Positions 34,172 through 45,594 of a DNA stretch of 64,000 bases are shown piece after piece. This DNA comes from Cololabis saira (lineage: Eukaryota > Chordata > Actinopteri > Beloniformes > Belonidae). Position numbers and translations under genes: made by a program. The DNA is taken from assembly GCF_033807715.1 (NCBI RefSeq), contig NC_084606.1:38708478-38772477 (forward strand), written 5' to 3'. Position 1 is the stretch's first letter. Each line of letters opens with the position of its first letter. The notes beneath the pieces are model-generated. The model was not told the origin of the DNA. It made no database searches and saw nothing but the letters and a program-made list of their open reading frames with translations.

Positions 34172-34404
34172 TATAATAATAATATATAATATAGCAAAAT
34201 GTTTGTAATGACTTTGTTAGTACATTTAAAGTCACAAAAATCTAAACCTTTAATGCAGAGCTGTCTCAGTTCAGGAGAGACCTTAGTGACGAATGTCTTC
34301 TTTAACCATCAACCTCCTAGAAACTGCTATGGCTTTTATCACTCCATTATAATGCTTAACAGTACATTGAATTTGGTATTTTTTGCAAAAATCCTCAAAC
34401 TGTA

Positions 34405-35020
34405 ACACATTACCAGTATCATCCAGAAAGTGCAACAGCCCAGACTCCTTTCCATTTCCAATCCTCTATATAAACAGATTTTCTACTGAGCAAACTGTAC
34501 CTGTTGTTCCATACAGGTGTGTGTGGTGTAAAATGATGACTATAAATCAATTTCCAATAGAGAAGGACTTGCTGATGGAAAGCAGAGAGTTTAAGTGGTA
34601 ATGAGCTATAATCAAAGTCACAACGTAGAAGAAAGTCTATTCCACCCATTTTTTGGAAAATCGTATTAGGAACAATAAACCAGATGGAATGTCTATTTGT
34701 AAGGAAAGATTTTAACTATTTCAGTTTCAAGACACCATTCATAATATTGAAATCGATCACATTCAACATCATCATAGTTTTTTACCAACTCAATCTTTCT
34801 TATATATTGACATCTATTTCTCCATATGAACTTAAAATTAACTGTATTTATTGTTTTGATCATTCTTGTTGAGATGGGTAAGGAGAATGCCGGATAAATG
34901 AGTCTGGACAGATTATCCATTTTTGATAATAAGACTCTGCCAAAAATGTAAATATCCCTTTGCAGCCACCTGTTTAGAATTGACTTACACTTGTCCACAT
35001 TGATCCAAATATTCATCTTT
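34405..35020 (-). pseudogene. L1-type LINE reverse-transcriptase C-terminal fragment
   Basis: The minus strand reads NIWINVDKCKSILNRWLQRD, then LSRLIYPAFSLPISTRMIKT and NFKFIWRNRCQYIRKIELVK, matching the region after the catalytic core in L1-clade ORF2 of fishes. Open for about 107 codons, then shifted and truncated. Confidence 0.78.
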
Positions 35021-35054
35021 TCAATTGCTGTTTTGTCCTGTTTTCTGTGGTAGA

Positions 35055-35395
35055 CAGACTGACAAACCCCACAGCCTCAATCCCCCCTGAACTGCTGTCT
35101 GAAAAGGCCTGTAATGACTTTGCTTCCTTTTTCACCGGATGTATTGCAGATAATAAATACTTCTCTTCAAGCAGGCCAGTTTCCCCAGGCCTTGAAAACT
35201 GCAGTAATAAAACATCTTCTAAAAAAATCAAAGCTGGATGCTATTCAATTTAATTTTATTTATATAGTGTCTAAGTTGTTTCTAGGCGCTTTCCAGAGAT
35301 GCAGAATACGCTACACCACTTAGTAACTATCGGCCAATATCAAATCTGCCATTTTTGGGGAAAATCATTGAAATGGTTGTTTTCCAGCAAATTCA
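35055..35395 (+). pseudogene. L2-type LINE fragment with internal insert
   Basis: PPELLSEKACNDFASFF then GQFPQALKTAVIK and NYRPISNLPFLGKIIE in shifting frames, close to the fragment at 18793. A roughly 70-bp insert (about 35243-35318, TTTAATTTTATTTATATAG...) interrupts it. Confidence 0.72.
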
Positions 35396-35488
35396 TATTA
35401 CAACTTTATTCTCATAATATTATGACATTCTCGTAATTTCCATTTTTTTTTTTTGTCTTAGTTTGGCCCTAATACTCCATCGTAGGAA
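35388..35488 (-). repeat. Inverted copy of the ATTACGAG/GGGCCAAACTA module
   Basis: TTATTCTCATAATATTATGA, then a T-run and GTCTTAGTTTGGCCCTAATA: the reverse complement of 13116-13225. Confidence 0.75.
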
Positions 35489-35597
35489 CAAACTTATACA
35501 TTTTAATACATATACACACGTTTGAATTTGCTGCACTTATGAGAGTGGCGTTTTGGTGTTCTATTAAGAGGTTTGAAGATTTGATGTGTGTAAATAA

Positions 35598-36045
35598 ATG
35601 ACCCGCTCGCGGTTTGGTTTTCCCTTTTAAGCTTTTTATTGTTGTTTTGGATTGTGATGTTAAGGGGAACTTAATCTGCAGTCGCTACAAACTTCTTATA
35701 ATAGTTAAGAATAGATAGTCGAGATTTAAGAGCAGACGGCAAATCAACGACTTTATTCTCGCAACATTATGACTTTATTCTCGTAATATTACGACTTTAT
35801 TCTCGTAATATTACGACTTTATTCTCGCAACATTATGAATAGAATACTTTATTGTCACTATGCATGGGTACAGTGAGATTAAAAGCAGCATCACCTTTCC
35901 AGTGCAAGACAGTGCAAACAGATACAAGAAATATAAATAATATAAAAAGGTTAAAGGTGCATTTTTGAATAGTCAAATCAAGACCTGAAATCCTATCTAC
36001 AGATAATTAATTACACATTTACACATGTGGTGGAATATTGCACAG
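35598..36045 (+). repeat. Left arm of a 4.7-kb-spaced inverted repeat
   Basis: CGCTCGCGGTTTGGTTTTCC to about CACATGTGGTGGAATATTGC is mirrored at 40718-41236. The arm contains TTATTCTCGTAATATTACGA units (35752-35838) and a LINE 3' tail (from 35835). Confidence 0.82.
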
Positions 36046-36170
36046 ATAAAAAAAAAAAAAAAAAGTATAAAAACAGTAATTGCACATGAAGACATTCAAA
36101 TTCTGTTCAGGGCAATTATGGATTTCTGCAGCATAGGCTCAATAAAAGTGAGAATAAATGTTGTTTGATG
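35835..36170 (-). mobile_element. LINE 3' end, copy 1
   Basis: The minus strand ends ...CATGCATAGTGACAATAAAGT followed by ATTCTATTC, a short-repeat tail typical of L2/CR1-like LINEs. Shares sequence with 38650-38812 and 40718-40922. Contains an A-run at about 36048-36064. Confidence 0.7.
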
Positions 36171-37175
36171 TGCAGGGTGATGTTGTAGAACGTTAAAATG
36201 ACTATCATAAAGGCCCATGGAGAATGCTCCGCCCCCTCTGTACTGAGACCCACGCTCCGCCACTGGGTCACTGCTATTATTTGTAATATATTATATTATT
36301 TGTAATCAGCACAAATTATCTGTCCCCATATGATAAAATCCACCATCCCCCCTGATTTATTTGATCTATGTCTGTACTCCAGTACTGGGTGCAGACATAG
36401 ATATATTCAAAAATTATAAGTAAGTTTTGTCACCTTGAGTGGTGCTGACCAGTGAAATGTTGGGCTCTGGCCCCTGGACTATGAGCTGCAGAAGCTGCAG
36501 AGCGAGCGGGGAAACATAAATTCCATGTTCCAGACCAGATATCAGCACCACTCAAGGTGACAAAACTTACTATAATTTTTGAAAAGATCCATGTCTGTAG
36601 ATGATATTCTGGTATAATAACCTTCCTGAGTGGCAGCTGGATCAGAGTTATCAGCTCATGAAGTTACCAAAACCTTCAGAAAATTACATTTCAGATGCTG
36701 CTGCATATCCTGGTTTAGACTCATGTACAGGAAATCTGTCAATGTTTCACTATATTGTCTTTGGTATCATTTTAAACATTCATTCAAGCCAAGATGTGAA
36801 TCTTTCTGACCAACAGAGAGGTCACTGCAGCTCTTTAAACTATAAACAACACACATTTTTTTACACCATTTTCTCCTAAATGATATACTATCTTTTAGCC
36901 CTGTGTCATCTAGGAACAACAGAGACACAAAATACAAAAACTGGAATACTCACAGGACCATAAGGATTCAGGAAATGTATAATATAACCCATAATATATC
37001 ATTGTTACAGGTCATTCTGAGCCTTAAACTAGAAGAGCATCATTAGGCTCCTATGAAACTATAACAGCCACTAATGTCACAAACTGGTCTTTATCCTGCA
37101 AATACGACATTAAAAACACCACAATGAGATAAGGAACCAGCTTAGTTTTATAAACAACATTAGAGACACAAAATA

Positions 37176-37209
<34 letters not shown>

Positions 37210-37214
37210 GTAAT
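36171..37214. repeat. Rearranged copy of an unknown exon-like cassette
   Basis: Blocks at 36420-36495 and 36530-36990 repeat, in mixed orientation, the sequence at 37215-37550 and at 45330-45570 plus 48778-48960. Motifs include TGAGTGGCAGCTGGATCAGA, GGTTTAGACTCATGTACAGG and GGACCATAAGGATTCAGGAA. The exon-2-like block here has TAA where the 37-kb copy has TCA, so it is dead. An A-run lies at 37180-37207. Confidence 0.65.
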
Positions 37215-37220
37215 ACTTAC

Positions 37221-37535
37221 AGGACCATAAGGATTCAGGAAATGTATCACATCTTAGCTTGAATGAATGCTTAAAAGTTCTCCTTTAAAATGATACCAAA
37301 GACAATGTTGTGAAACATTGACAGATTTCCTGTACATGAGTCTAAACCAGGATATGCAGCAGCATCTAAAATTTAATTTTCTGAACTTCATGAGCTGATA
37401 ACTGTGATCCAGCTGCCACTCAGGAAGGTTTTCATACCAGAATATCATCTATAGACATTGGATACATGGATCTTTCCAAAAATGATAAGTAAGTTTTGTC
37501 ACCTTGAGTGGTGCTGACCAGTGAAATGTTGGGCT
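37221..37535 (-). pseudogene. Candidate exons 2 and 3 of an unknown multicopy gene
   Basis: Minus strand: acceptor ...TGTACCAG then 37535-37438, open as PNISLVSTTQGDKTYLSFLE and on to ...MSIDDIL, then donor GTATGA. A second candidate exon, 37257-37221, ends in TTATGGTCCT followed by the consensus donor GTAAGT; that donor is kept as GTGAGT in the other two cassettes. The phase from the candidate first exon (38349-38197) to exon 2 does not match, so an exon may be missing or the link may be wrong. No family is recognised. Real gene remnant, alternative exons or a mobile cassette all remain possible. Confidence 0.32.
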
Positions 37536-37550
37536 CTGGTACATGGACTA

Positions 37551-37942
37551 ATGCCGCGTTCCATTTGTCCTCGGAAGTGGGGATTTCCCAGTTCCCAGTC
37601 GGAATTTTCAACTGGAACGACCCTCGAAGTGGGATTTCCCACTGGGAAAGTGGGAGAGTCTTCACCACCCCCGAGTTCACATTCCAAGATGGCTGCCCCA
37701 GTTGTAAACAGTAGAAGAGAGCTCTGTAAAAATTCGTAGCACTTCATTCTAGTTTTGGTCACACTAAATCAGTCGTATACAAGTATTGTTCGGCATATAT
37801 ATGCTGCTATAGTGTCATTTACATTTTTCATGTGGTATATGCGAACTACAAACTTGTTTAGCTACTTTGTAACTGGAACGCTGATAACTCGGCTGTGACG
37901 TCATTCCCAGTTCCGAGTTCCGAGGTAAATGGAACGCAGCAT
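37551..37942. mobile_element. Miniature element with ATGCCGCGTTCCATTT ends, copy 1
   Basis: ATGCCGCGTTCCATTTGTCC at left and GAGGTAAATGGAACGCAGCAT at right are inverted. Inner blocks (GGAATTTTCAACTGGAACG, CACCACCCCCGAGTT) recur in copy 2. It sits in what would be the intron next to candidate exon 2. Confidence 0.78.
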
Positions 37943-37943
37943 A

Positions 37944-38137
37944 ATGCCGCGTTCCATTTACCTCGGAAATCGGAACTAGGAACTGGGAATGGCAGCCATC
38001 TTGGAATGGTAACTCGGGGGTGGTGATGCTTCTCCCACTTTCCCAGTAGGAAATCCCACTTCGAGGGGCGTTCCAGTTGAAAATTCCGATTGGGAACTGG
38101 GAAATTCCGACTTCCGAGGACAAATGGAACGCGGCAT
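37944..38137. mobile_element. Miniature element with ATGCCGCGTTCCATTT ends, copy 2
   Basis: ATGCCGCGTTCCATTTACCT to AGGACAAATGGAACGCGGCAT, directly abutting copy 1. A truncated third end lies at 48957-48978 in the matching place of another cassette copy. Confidence 0.78.
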
Positions 38138-38196
38138 GTGAGCTGCTGCAGGAGCTACAGATCGAGCGGGAACCGTAGGAAACATAGGAACCATAC

Positions 38197-38349
38197 CTGA
38201 ACCGGGACCGCTGGATCAGCTGGATCCGCAGCAGCGCTGCCCGCTCCGGTCCCGCTGCTGCTGGACTCCAGGGCGGGTTGCTCTCGGTTCTGCTCCATGT
38301 CCAGGTTCTGTTCCAGGTTCTGTTCCGGGCTCTGCTGGTTCTGATCCAT
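38197..38349 (-). CDS. Candidate first coding exon, unknown protein
   Basis: The minus strand opens with ATG and reads MDQNQQSPEQNLEQNLDMEQ, continuing through a Ser/Gly/Ala-rich stretch to ...DPAVPVQ for 51 codons, then a plausible donor CAG|GTATGG. The low-complexity Gln/Glu/Asn start resembles unstructured N-termini of some fish immune multigene families, but nothing specific is recognised. Its partner exons are uncertain. Confidence 0.35.
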
Positions 38350-38649
38350 GACATCCAGCAAAAAAACAAACCTGTTTCACCAGCTTAGATTCACTTCTTC
38401 TTCGTCGGCTTCCTTCGTCTTCATCTGTGGTTTCAGTGCAGCCAGTCTGATCCGTGAGGAGGCAGTACCGCCCCCTGCTGGTGAAACCAGATACCAGGGG
38501 GAACAATCAAGATATTAGATTCAAAAACAAATCTTGATATATTAAGAGATGGGTTGATAATAATATTTTACTGGTTAGTCAACTATTGAATGACAATGGT
38601 CAATTACTCAATTATGAAGAATCTATGGTTTTCTATGGTTGCTGCTTTC

Positions 38650-38812
38650 AGGAAGACGCTACAGAGTCATCAGGTCCGAAACCAACACACTGAAAAACAG
38701 CTTTTTCCCTAAAGCCATAACCGCCCTGAACAGAATGTGAATGTCTTCATGTGCAATTACTGTTTTTATACTTTTTCCCGGCCTATCTGTGCAATATTCC
38801 ACCACATAAAAT
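38650..38812 (+). pseudogene. LINE 3' end, copy 2, with ORF C-terminus
   Basis: Reads RRYRVIRSETNTLKNSFFPK then AITALNRM-stop, the kind of short conserved tail found at the end of L2/Rex-like reverse-transcriptase ORFs. The 3' UTR shared with 36048-36170 (inverted) follows. Confidence 0.68.
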
Positions 38813-38981
38813 AAGTTTGACCTTCCACAATCTCATTTATTTAGATATTTTCAAATTCGAAACTTTGCTCAACATAACTTTTTTAACTTTCCTCATCAAC
38901 TGCCCGAGTCCCTTGTCGATGCAATTTTATCTTTACCTGTACCTGTAACATTTCAAATGTGATCAAATTAATCTCATCATC

Positions 38982-39416
<435 letters not shown>

Positions 39417-40488
39417 TCCTCTAACAGTTAAAAATATTTGGGAAAAAGAATTTGGTACTATTTTTTCACCTGAATGGTGGCAGAGAGCCCTAGATAGAAT
39501 GAATTATACCTCATCTTGTGCCAAGCTGACATTGATTCAGTTTAAGGTTGTACACAGAATTCACATGTCCAAAGTCAAGCCTCATAGACTGTTTGATACA
39601 GGTGATAAATGTGACAGATGTTCTTTATCACCTGCTAACCAAACACATTTCTTTTCCTGCCCAAAGCTGTGTTCATTCTGGTCATCTTTCTATAATACTC
39701 TCAAAAGCCCTTAATAAACCGCTGGTTTCTAGCCCTTTAATTTCTATTTTTGGTGCACCTGAAGATTTTAATAGTTTTACTAACAAGGAGATTAATATAA
39801 TTGCTTTTTCCTCTCTTGTAGCTTGTATTCTACTTCAATGGAAGGACCAAAAACCTCCATCTCCCAATTCTTAGTTGAAAGACCTGATGTCATTTTTATA
39901 TTTAGAGAAAATTAAATACGGTATTAGGGGTTGCTCTGAAAAGTTTTCTTATATTTGGGAACCTATTCTTTCTCTTGTTAATTCTTTGGCATCCTTGGAA
40001 GATGAATTTAATTTGATTTAATTTAATTACAGGGTAATTACAAGTATGATATTGCTAACCATGTCTAATTTTTTTAGGGTTACTCTTATGTCTGTTTATT
40101 TTAAATTTTCATTTACTTATCTTATTTCTTTTTTTTTATTGATTTTTATTTTTTGTTGTTGTTGTTTTGAGTGTCCTGTATTTTATTTTATTACTTTATT
40201 TTTCCTATTATTATTGTCTTCAGTAAGAGTTTGATTGGTAATTGGTACTTACTTTGGGACCTGTTTATAATTATGTATTTTACAGTGTGTGTGTTTTGGG
40301 GGGTTTGTTATGTTAAGTTTTGTGTCTTTATTTATTTTATTTATTTATTTATTTATTTTTGTTTGTTGTGTGTGTGGTAAAATATAAAACGGGGTATTCT
40401 GTCGAACCCTTTAAAAAAAATGTTTATTGTGTAATATAATCTACATGGACTACCCAATAAAGAAACATGTAAAAAAAAAAAAAAAAAA
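39417..40488 (+). pseudogene. L1-type LINE 3' end with A-tail
   Basis: Begins EKEFGTIFSPEWWQRALDRM, then CAKLTLIQFKVVHRIHMSKV, CDRCSLSPANQTHFFSCPKL and FWSSFYNTLKS, the C-terminal region (with CxxC...H...C) of L1-clade ORF2. A frameshift follows near 39715 (continuing LSKALNKPL...WKDQKPPSPNS in another frame). A T-rich 3' UTR ends in an A-run at 40471-40488. 5'-truncated copy. Confidence 0.8.
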
Positions 40489-40717
40489 GCTACTGTAGAA
40501 TAATTATTAATGACAAAGATATTTTTCAAACACTGCATGAGGTTGTATCTTCTTGCGAAAGGCAATCTGGCAACATAGTGCGGAAGGTAAATACTCTGTG
40601 GAGGTTAGATGTTTGTTTATTTGAATGTGTGCTACTTGAATTCTATGAGTCAGGGGTTGTAATGAACTGATTATCCAATAAAGTTGATGTGAACCCGTGT
40701 AAAAAAAAAAAATATAT

Positions 40718-41236
40718 ATATTCCACCACATGTGTAAATATGTGTAATTATCTGTAGATAGGATTTCAGGTCTTGATTTGACTATTTAAAAATGCACCTT
40801 AACCTTTTTATATTATTTATATTTCTTGTATCTGTTGGCACTGTATTGCACTGGAAAGGTGATGCTGCTTTTAATCTCACTGTACCCATGCATAGTGACA
40901 ATAAAGTATTCTATTCTATTCATAATGTTGCGAGAATAAAGTTGTAATATTACAAGAATAAAGTTGTAATATTACGAGAATAAAGTCGTAATATTACGAG
41001 AATAAAGTCCTAATAATATGAGAATAAAGTTGTAATATTACGAGATTAAAGTCATAATGTTGCGAGAATAAAGTCGTTGATTTGCTGTCTGCTCTTAAGA
41101 TCTCGACTATCTATTCTTAACTATTATAAGGAGTTTGTACCGACAGCAGATAAAGCCCCCCTTAACATCACAATCCAAAACAACGATAAAAAGCTTAAAA
41201 GGGAAAACCAAACCGCGAGCGAGTCACTTTGTTTTA
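40718..41236 (-). repeat. Right arm of the 4.7-kb-spaced inverted repeat, with LINE 3' end copy 3
   Basis: 40718-40922 is the complement of 35835-36045 (LINE tail ending ATTCTATTC on the plus strand). 40921-41076 is an ATTACGAGAATAAAGTCGTA array of about seven units. 41077-41236 mirrors 35598-35750. Confidence 0.8.
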
Positions 41237-43150
41237 TTTATTTATCTATTTCTTGTAATGTTTTTATTGTTGTTATATTTTATTGTTGTGGACTGATTAT
41301 TTCTTGAACTTTTATCATTATTTCATTTTAATTAACTATATTGTATGTCAGTGTGCATTGGTCTCCCAGTTTTTATTTTATTTTTATTTTTATTATTATT
41401 ATTAGGGCCCGAGCACCTTGAGTGCGAAGGCCCTATTGTATTTGCAGGAATTTTTATTATTAGGGCCCGAGCACCTTCAGTGCGAAGGCCCTATTGTATC
41501 TGTGGGAATTTTTTTTTTTCTTTTTCTTCTGACGAAAGGAGGGCCTTTTTGCCCCCCTGAACGTGCCCAAAAAGTCACCAAATTTTGCATGCATGTCAGG
41601 CCTGGCGAAAAATGTGATATTTAATGGTTTGCATTAATGGGCGTGGTAAAATGGCTCAACAGCGCCCCCTTAAAAAATAAAAAAAAACTTTGTGCCTCAA
41701 GCCCCACGATACGGTTTGACGTACATGCACGGAAATCGGTACACACCTGTATCATGGCGCAACTGAAAGAAAAGTCTCTTGGCGTCATGCCCGAAACCGA
41801 ACAGGAAGTCGGCCATTTTGAATTAGTCGTGTCATTTTGGCAAAATTTATGCCATTCCTTCGAAAGTTAATTCAGCCCGAACCGTAACGTGCCCCCAAGT
41901 GTGTTATACATCAAAATGTGCGTCTCCATCCTGCGACAACACGCATTACTTTTCTCTTTCAAAAGCGTTACCGTGGCGGCGCTAGACGCCAAAAAGCGCG
42001 CCCACCCTTCATCTGATTGGTTCGACTGAAAAAACTTTGTGCCTCAAGCCCCATAATACAGTTTGACGTACATGAACGAAAATCGGTACACACCTGTATC
42101 ATGTCGCAACTAAAAGAAAAGTCTCTTGGCGCCATGGCCGAAACCGAACAGGAAGTCGGCCATTTTGAACATTCTGAATTAATTGCGTAATTTTGGAGCA
42201 ATATATGCCATTCCTTCGAGAGTTAATTCAGCCCGAACCGTATCGTGAACCCAGATGTGTTATACATCAAAATGTGCGTCTCCATCCTGCGACTACACGC
42301 ATTACTTTTCTCTTTCAAAAGTGTTACCGTGGCGACGCTAGACGCCAACAAGCGCACCCCCCCTTCATCTGATTGGTCCATATTTGATAGTTCCCCAAAA
42401 GGCACCAAATTTGGCATGCAAGCCAGGCCTGGCGATAAATTTGGTATTTCATGGTTTGCATTAATGGGCGTGGCAAAATGGCTCAACAGCGCCCCCTGGA
42501 AAACTTTGTGCCTCAAGCCCCACAATACGGTTTGACGTACATGCACGAAAATCGCTACACACCTGTATCATGGCACAACTTAAAGAAAAGTCTCTTGGAG
42601 CCATGGCCGAAACCGAACAGGATGTCGGCCATTTTGAATAAATTGTGTCATTTTGGCGAAATTTATGCCATTCCTTCGGCAGTTAATTCAGCCCGAACCG
42701 TAACGTGCACCCAGGTGTGTTATACATCAAAATGTGCGTCTACATCCTGCGACACCACGCATTACTTTTCTCTTTCAAAAGTGTTACCGTGGCGACGCTA
42801 GACGCCAAAAGGCGCGCCCCCCCTTCATGTGATTGGTCCATATTTGATAGTTCTCCAAAAGTCACCAAATTTTGCATGCAAGCCAGACTTGGCGATAAAT
42901 TTGATATTTCATGGTTTGCATTAATGGGCGTGGCCTAACGGCTCAACAGCGCCCTCTAGAATACTTTTATCTGCCATAACTTTTGAATGGTTTGACATAG
43001 GAAGTCGTGGGTGGTGTCATGGGACTCTGTAATGAGTCCTTAAGCTTCGTTGGCCTTAATTAGCCCCGCCCCTTCTTCTGATTGGTTGTCCCGATTTTCT
43101 GCTATAACTTTTTAATGGTTTGACTCCCGCTTCCTGATTCAAATGTCTGC

Positions 43151-43280
43151 CGGCCCCGCCCCCTGACCAATCAGTGGCGAGTAGGGTGATGACGGCCCCG
43201 CCCCCTGACCAATCAGTGGCGAGTAGGGTGATGACGGCCCCGCCCCCCGACCGATCAGCTGTTGTAATGTGGTGACGTCA
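43151..43280 (+). promoter_or_regulatory. 42-bp tandem GC-box/CCAAT units with a CRE
   Basis: Units start at 43151, 43193 and 43235, each with CCCCGCCCCC (GC box) followed by GACCAATCAG (CCAAT box; degenerate in the third). A consensus CRE TGACGTCA lies at 43273-43280. It looks like a promoter carried within the repeat; no transcript start is proven. Confidence 0.45.
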
Positions 43281-43469
43281 GAAATAGTCCCGTGCTCAGG
43301 CCGGTTAGAACCTCGGTAGAATGGTTACAGAAAGAGTAATAAATAAAATAGTAGTGCTTTACTAATATTTATACCTTACAAATATTTTTAAAAAAGGAAA
43401 AAAAGTTCCAGACATTTTATTGCTATGTTGGTCTCTCCTAAGCCAGTAAGTCAAAGTGAAAGGAATGGC

Positions 43470-43542
43470 TGAGATATAGCTCAGCCTGAGCATATTGGTC
43501 TTTGGTGCCAGAGGTCGGGAGTTCGAGCCTGGCTGTATGCTG
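43470..43542 (+). other. tRNA-like sequence, degenerate
   Basis: TATAGCTCAGCCTGAGCA can form a D arm, TTGGTCTTTGGTGCCAG an anticodon arm (loop CTTTGGT), and GGGAGTTCGAGCC resembles a B box. The acceptor stem and T stem do not pair properly, so it is a tRNA pseudogene or SINE head rather than a working tRNA. Confidence 0.4.
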
Positions 43543-44040
43543 AAATTTTTGTCAGCATCAAAATGTGCGTCTCTGTCCTGCGACGACGCACATTACTTTT
43601 CTCTTTCAAAAGTGTTACCGTGGCGACGCTAGACGCGAAAAAGCGCGCCTCCCCTTCATCTGATCGGTCCATATTTGATAGTTCCCCAAAAGGCACCAAA
43701 TTTGGCATGCAAGTCAGGCCTGGTGATAAATTTGATATTTCATGGTTTGCATTAATGGGCGTTGCCTAACGGCTCAACAGCGCCCCCTAGAATACTTTTC
43801 TTTGCCATAACTTTTGAAAGGTTTGACATAAAGAGTCGTGGGTGGTGTCATGGGACTCAGTATTGAGTCCTTGACCGTAATTGGTGAAAATTAGCCCCGC
43901 CCCTTCTTCTGATTGGTCGTCCCGATTTTCTGCTATAACTTTGGAATGGTTTGACATAGAGAGTCGTGGGTGGTGTCATCAGATTCTGTATGGAGTCCTT
44001 GACCTTCATTGGCCTGAATTAGCCCCGCCTCATTCTTTGC

Positions 44041-44935
44041 GGAGGGAAGTCCCGTGCGCAAAAAAGGAACACTTGCTTGCAGTCACCCTATTAACCCACC
44101 AGGCGGCTCTAGAATTATGTACATTAAGACCAACACATCAATTTTGCAGAAACCCAATAGGCTATAGATTATTTCTAACCCTGTTACACGTGCAGTAGAC
44201 TGGCCCTCGAGTACCGGCTTGTGTGCACCCTTGACTATGTTTCCAGATGGACCCTCGCTATTAGATATCAAAAAGGTTGACGTACTGTACTTAGAAATTA
44301 GGCAAATGAATAGTAGGAATTTTACACAGTGTATATATGGAGTACATCATGGTGTACGTGAGTATAAATGAGCAGATACGTGAGAGATTATTGCCATATG
44401 CAGTTACATCCCACTGTATATCAACACTATTCATCCTGAGTCCTTGTATTCATCTATAAAAGCATACATTACTTACGATGTGAATTTACATACACCCTTG
44501 TACAATCTTATTCATTACAAGCATTCTTACTCAGCGATATTTATAGACATATTAAAGCATTAAAGCATACTGTCCATATGATGACAGATACTTTTTTCTC
44601 CCACTAGGGGAGTTTTTACCTGCCATTGTTAATATAATAATTGCTTGGGGGTTTATGTTCTGGTCTCTGGAAAAGTCATAGAAACAACTTGTGTTGTAGT
44701 AGACGTGATATAAATAAAATAGAATTGAACTATAATCTGCAAAGATAAATGTTTTTCTGGTTTATCTTTAACATTACTGTGTTTAAAATGTACACATGTT
44801 TGTGAATAAAGATAACTTTCCAATCTTATTTCTATACTGTGTTAAGTAAATTAGCAGTTATATCTTATATATTAGTATGTTTTCTTTTTTTCTTTTTTTT
44901 CTTTCTCATTTTATATAAAATACATGATATATATA
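44041..44935. other. AT-rich intergenic DNA
   Basis: No gene or repeat boundary recognised. Confidence 0.4.
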
Positions 44936-45006
44936 TTTTTAATATGTCACATATATTTATTAATATATATACACATACATATGCATACACATACAGTACA
45001 TATTAG

Positions 45007-45082
<76 letters not shown>
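44936..45082. repeat. TA-rich array
   Basis: Mostly (TA)n with TGTA/CATA interruptions. Confidence 0.9.
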
Positions 45083-45084
<2 letters not shown>

Positions 45085-45085
<1 letters not shown>

Positions 45086-45210
45086 AAGGAGGTGAATTGA
45101 ATGGAGGTACCAGCAGAGGGCGCTGGGGCGGCCATTTTAGGTCAGAACCGTGTTGTTTGTCTGAAGGTAGGAGGCTAATCCACTCTCTCTGTTCAATCAA
45201 TGTCATTTTA
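45085..45210 (-). mobile_element. Partial LTR related to the gypsy element
   Basis: TGTAAGGAGGTGAATTGAAT to GTTCAATCAATGTCATTTTA is the reverse complement of 49220-49349, the 3' LTR start of the gypsy-like element. It is therefore a truncated LTR in opposite plus-strand orientation, about 4 kb away. The strand given is nominal. Confidence 0.6.
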
Positions 45211-45570
45211 CTTAGTTGAAGGTGCTTGAGGCCGGATTGTGGCAGGATTTATGAAAAAAATCCGTATACATTTTAAGTTTTCTAGTAATAATGTCAGATG
45301 AAGCGTTCCAAACCCAAAAGCTCTTTAAACTAGAAACAACACACATTTTTCACCTAAATGATATACTATCTTTTATCCCTGTGTCAACTAGGAACAACAG
45401 AGACACAAAATACAAAAACTGTAATACTCACAGGACCATAAGGATTCAGGAAAAGTATCACATCTTAGCTTGAATGAATGCTTAAAAGGTCTACTTTAAA
45501 ATGATACCAAAGACAATATAGTGAAACATTGACAGATTTCCTGTCTAAACCAGGATATGCAGCAGCATCA
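45211..45570. repeat. Exon-like cassette copy 3, left half
   Basis: Matches 36830-36990 and 37215-37350. The exon-3-like donor is kept (minus strand GGTCCT then GTGAGT, near 45430). The copy is split from its right half (48778-48960) by the LINE insertion. Confidence 0.7.
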
Positions 45571-45594
45571 CTCACTCACTCATCTTCTCCCGCT

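Larger units (their letters stand above)
41400..44040 (+). repeat. GGGCCCGAGCAC-type teleost repeat, multi-unit copy
   Basis: Two starts, AGGGCCCGAGCACCTTGAGT (41403) and AGGGCCCGAGCACCTTCAGT (41462), followed by at least four internal copies of a roughly 370-460-bp unit with AAATGTGCGTCT, GGCGACGCTAGACGCC and CCATATTTGATAGTTC. Frames are not conserved between units, so it is non-coding. Internal units are directly repeated, suggesting tandem growth. Confidence 0.8.

Noticed and set aside
43470..43542. Functional tRNA gene
   Set aside because: Acceptor and T stems do not pair; only D and anticodon arms and a B-box-like motif are left.
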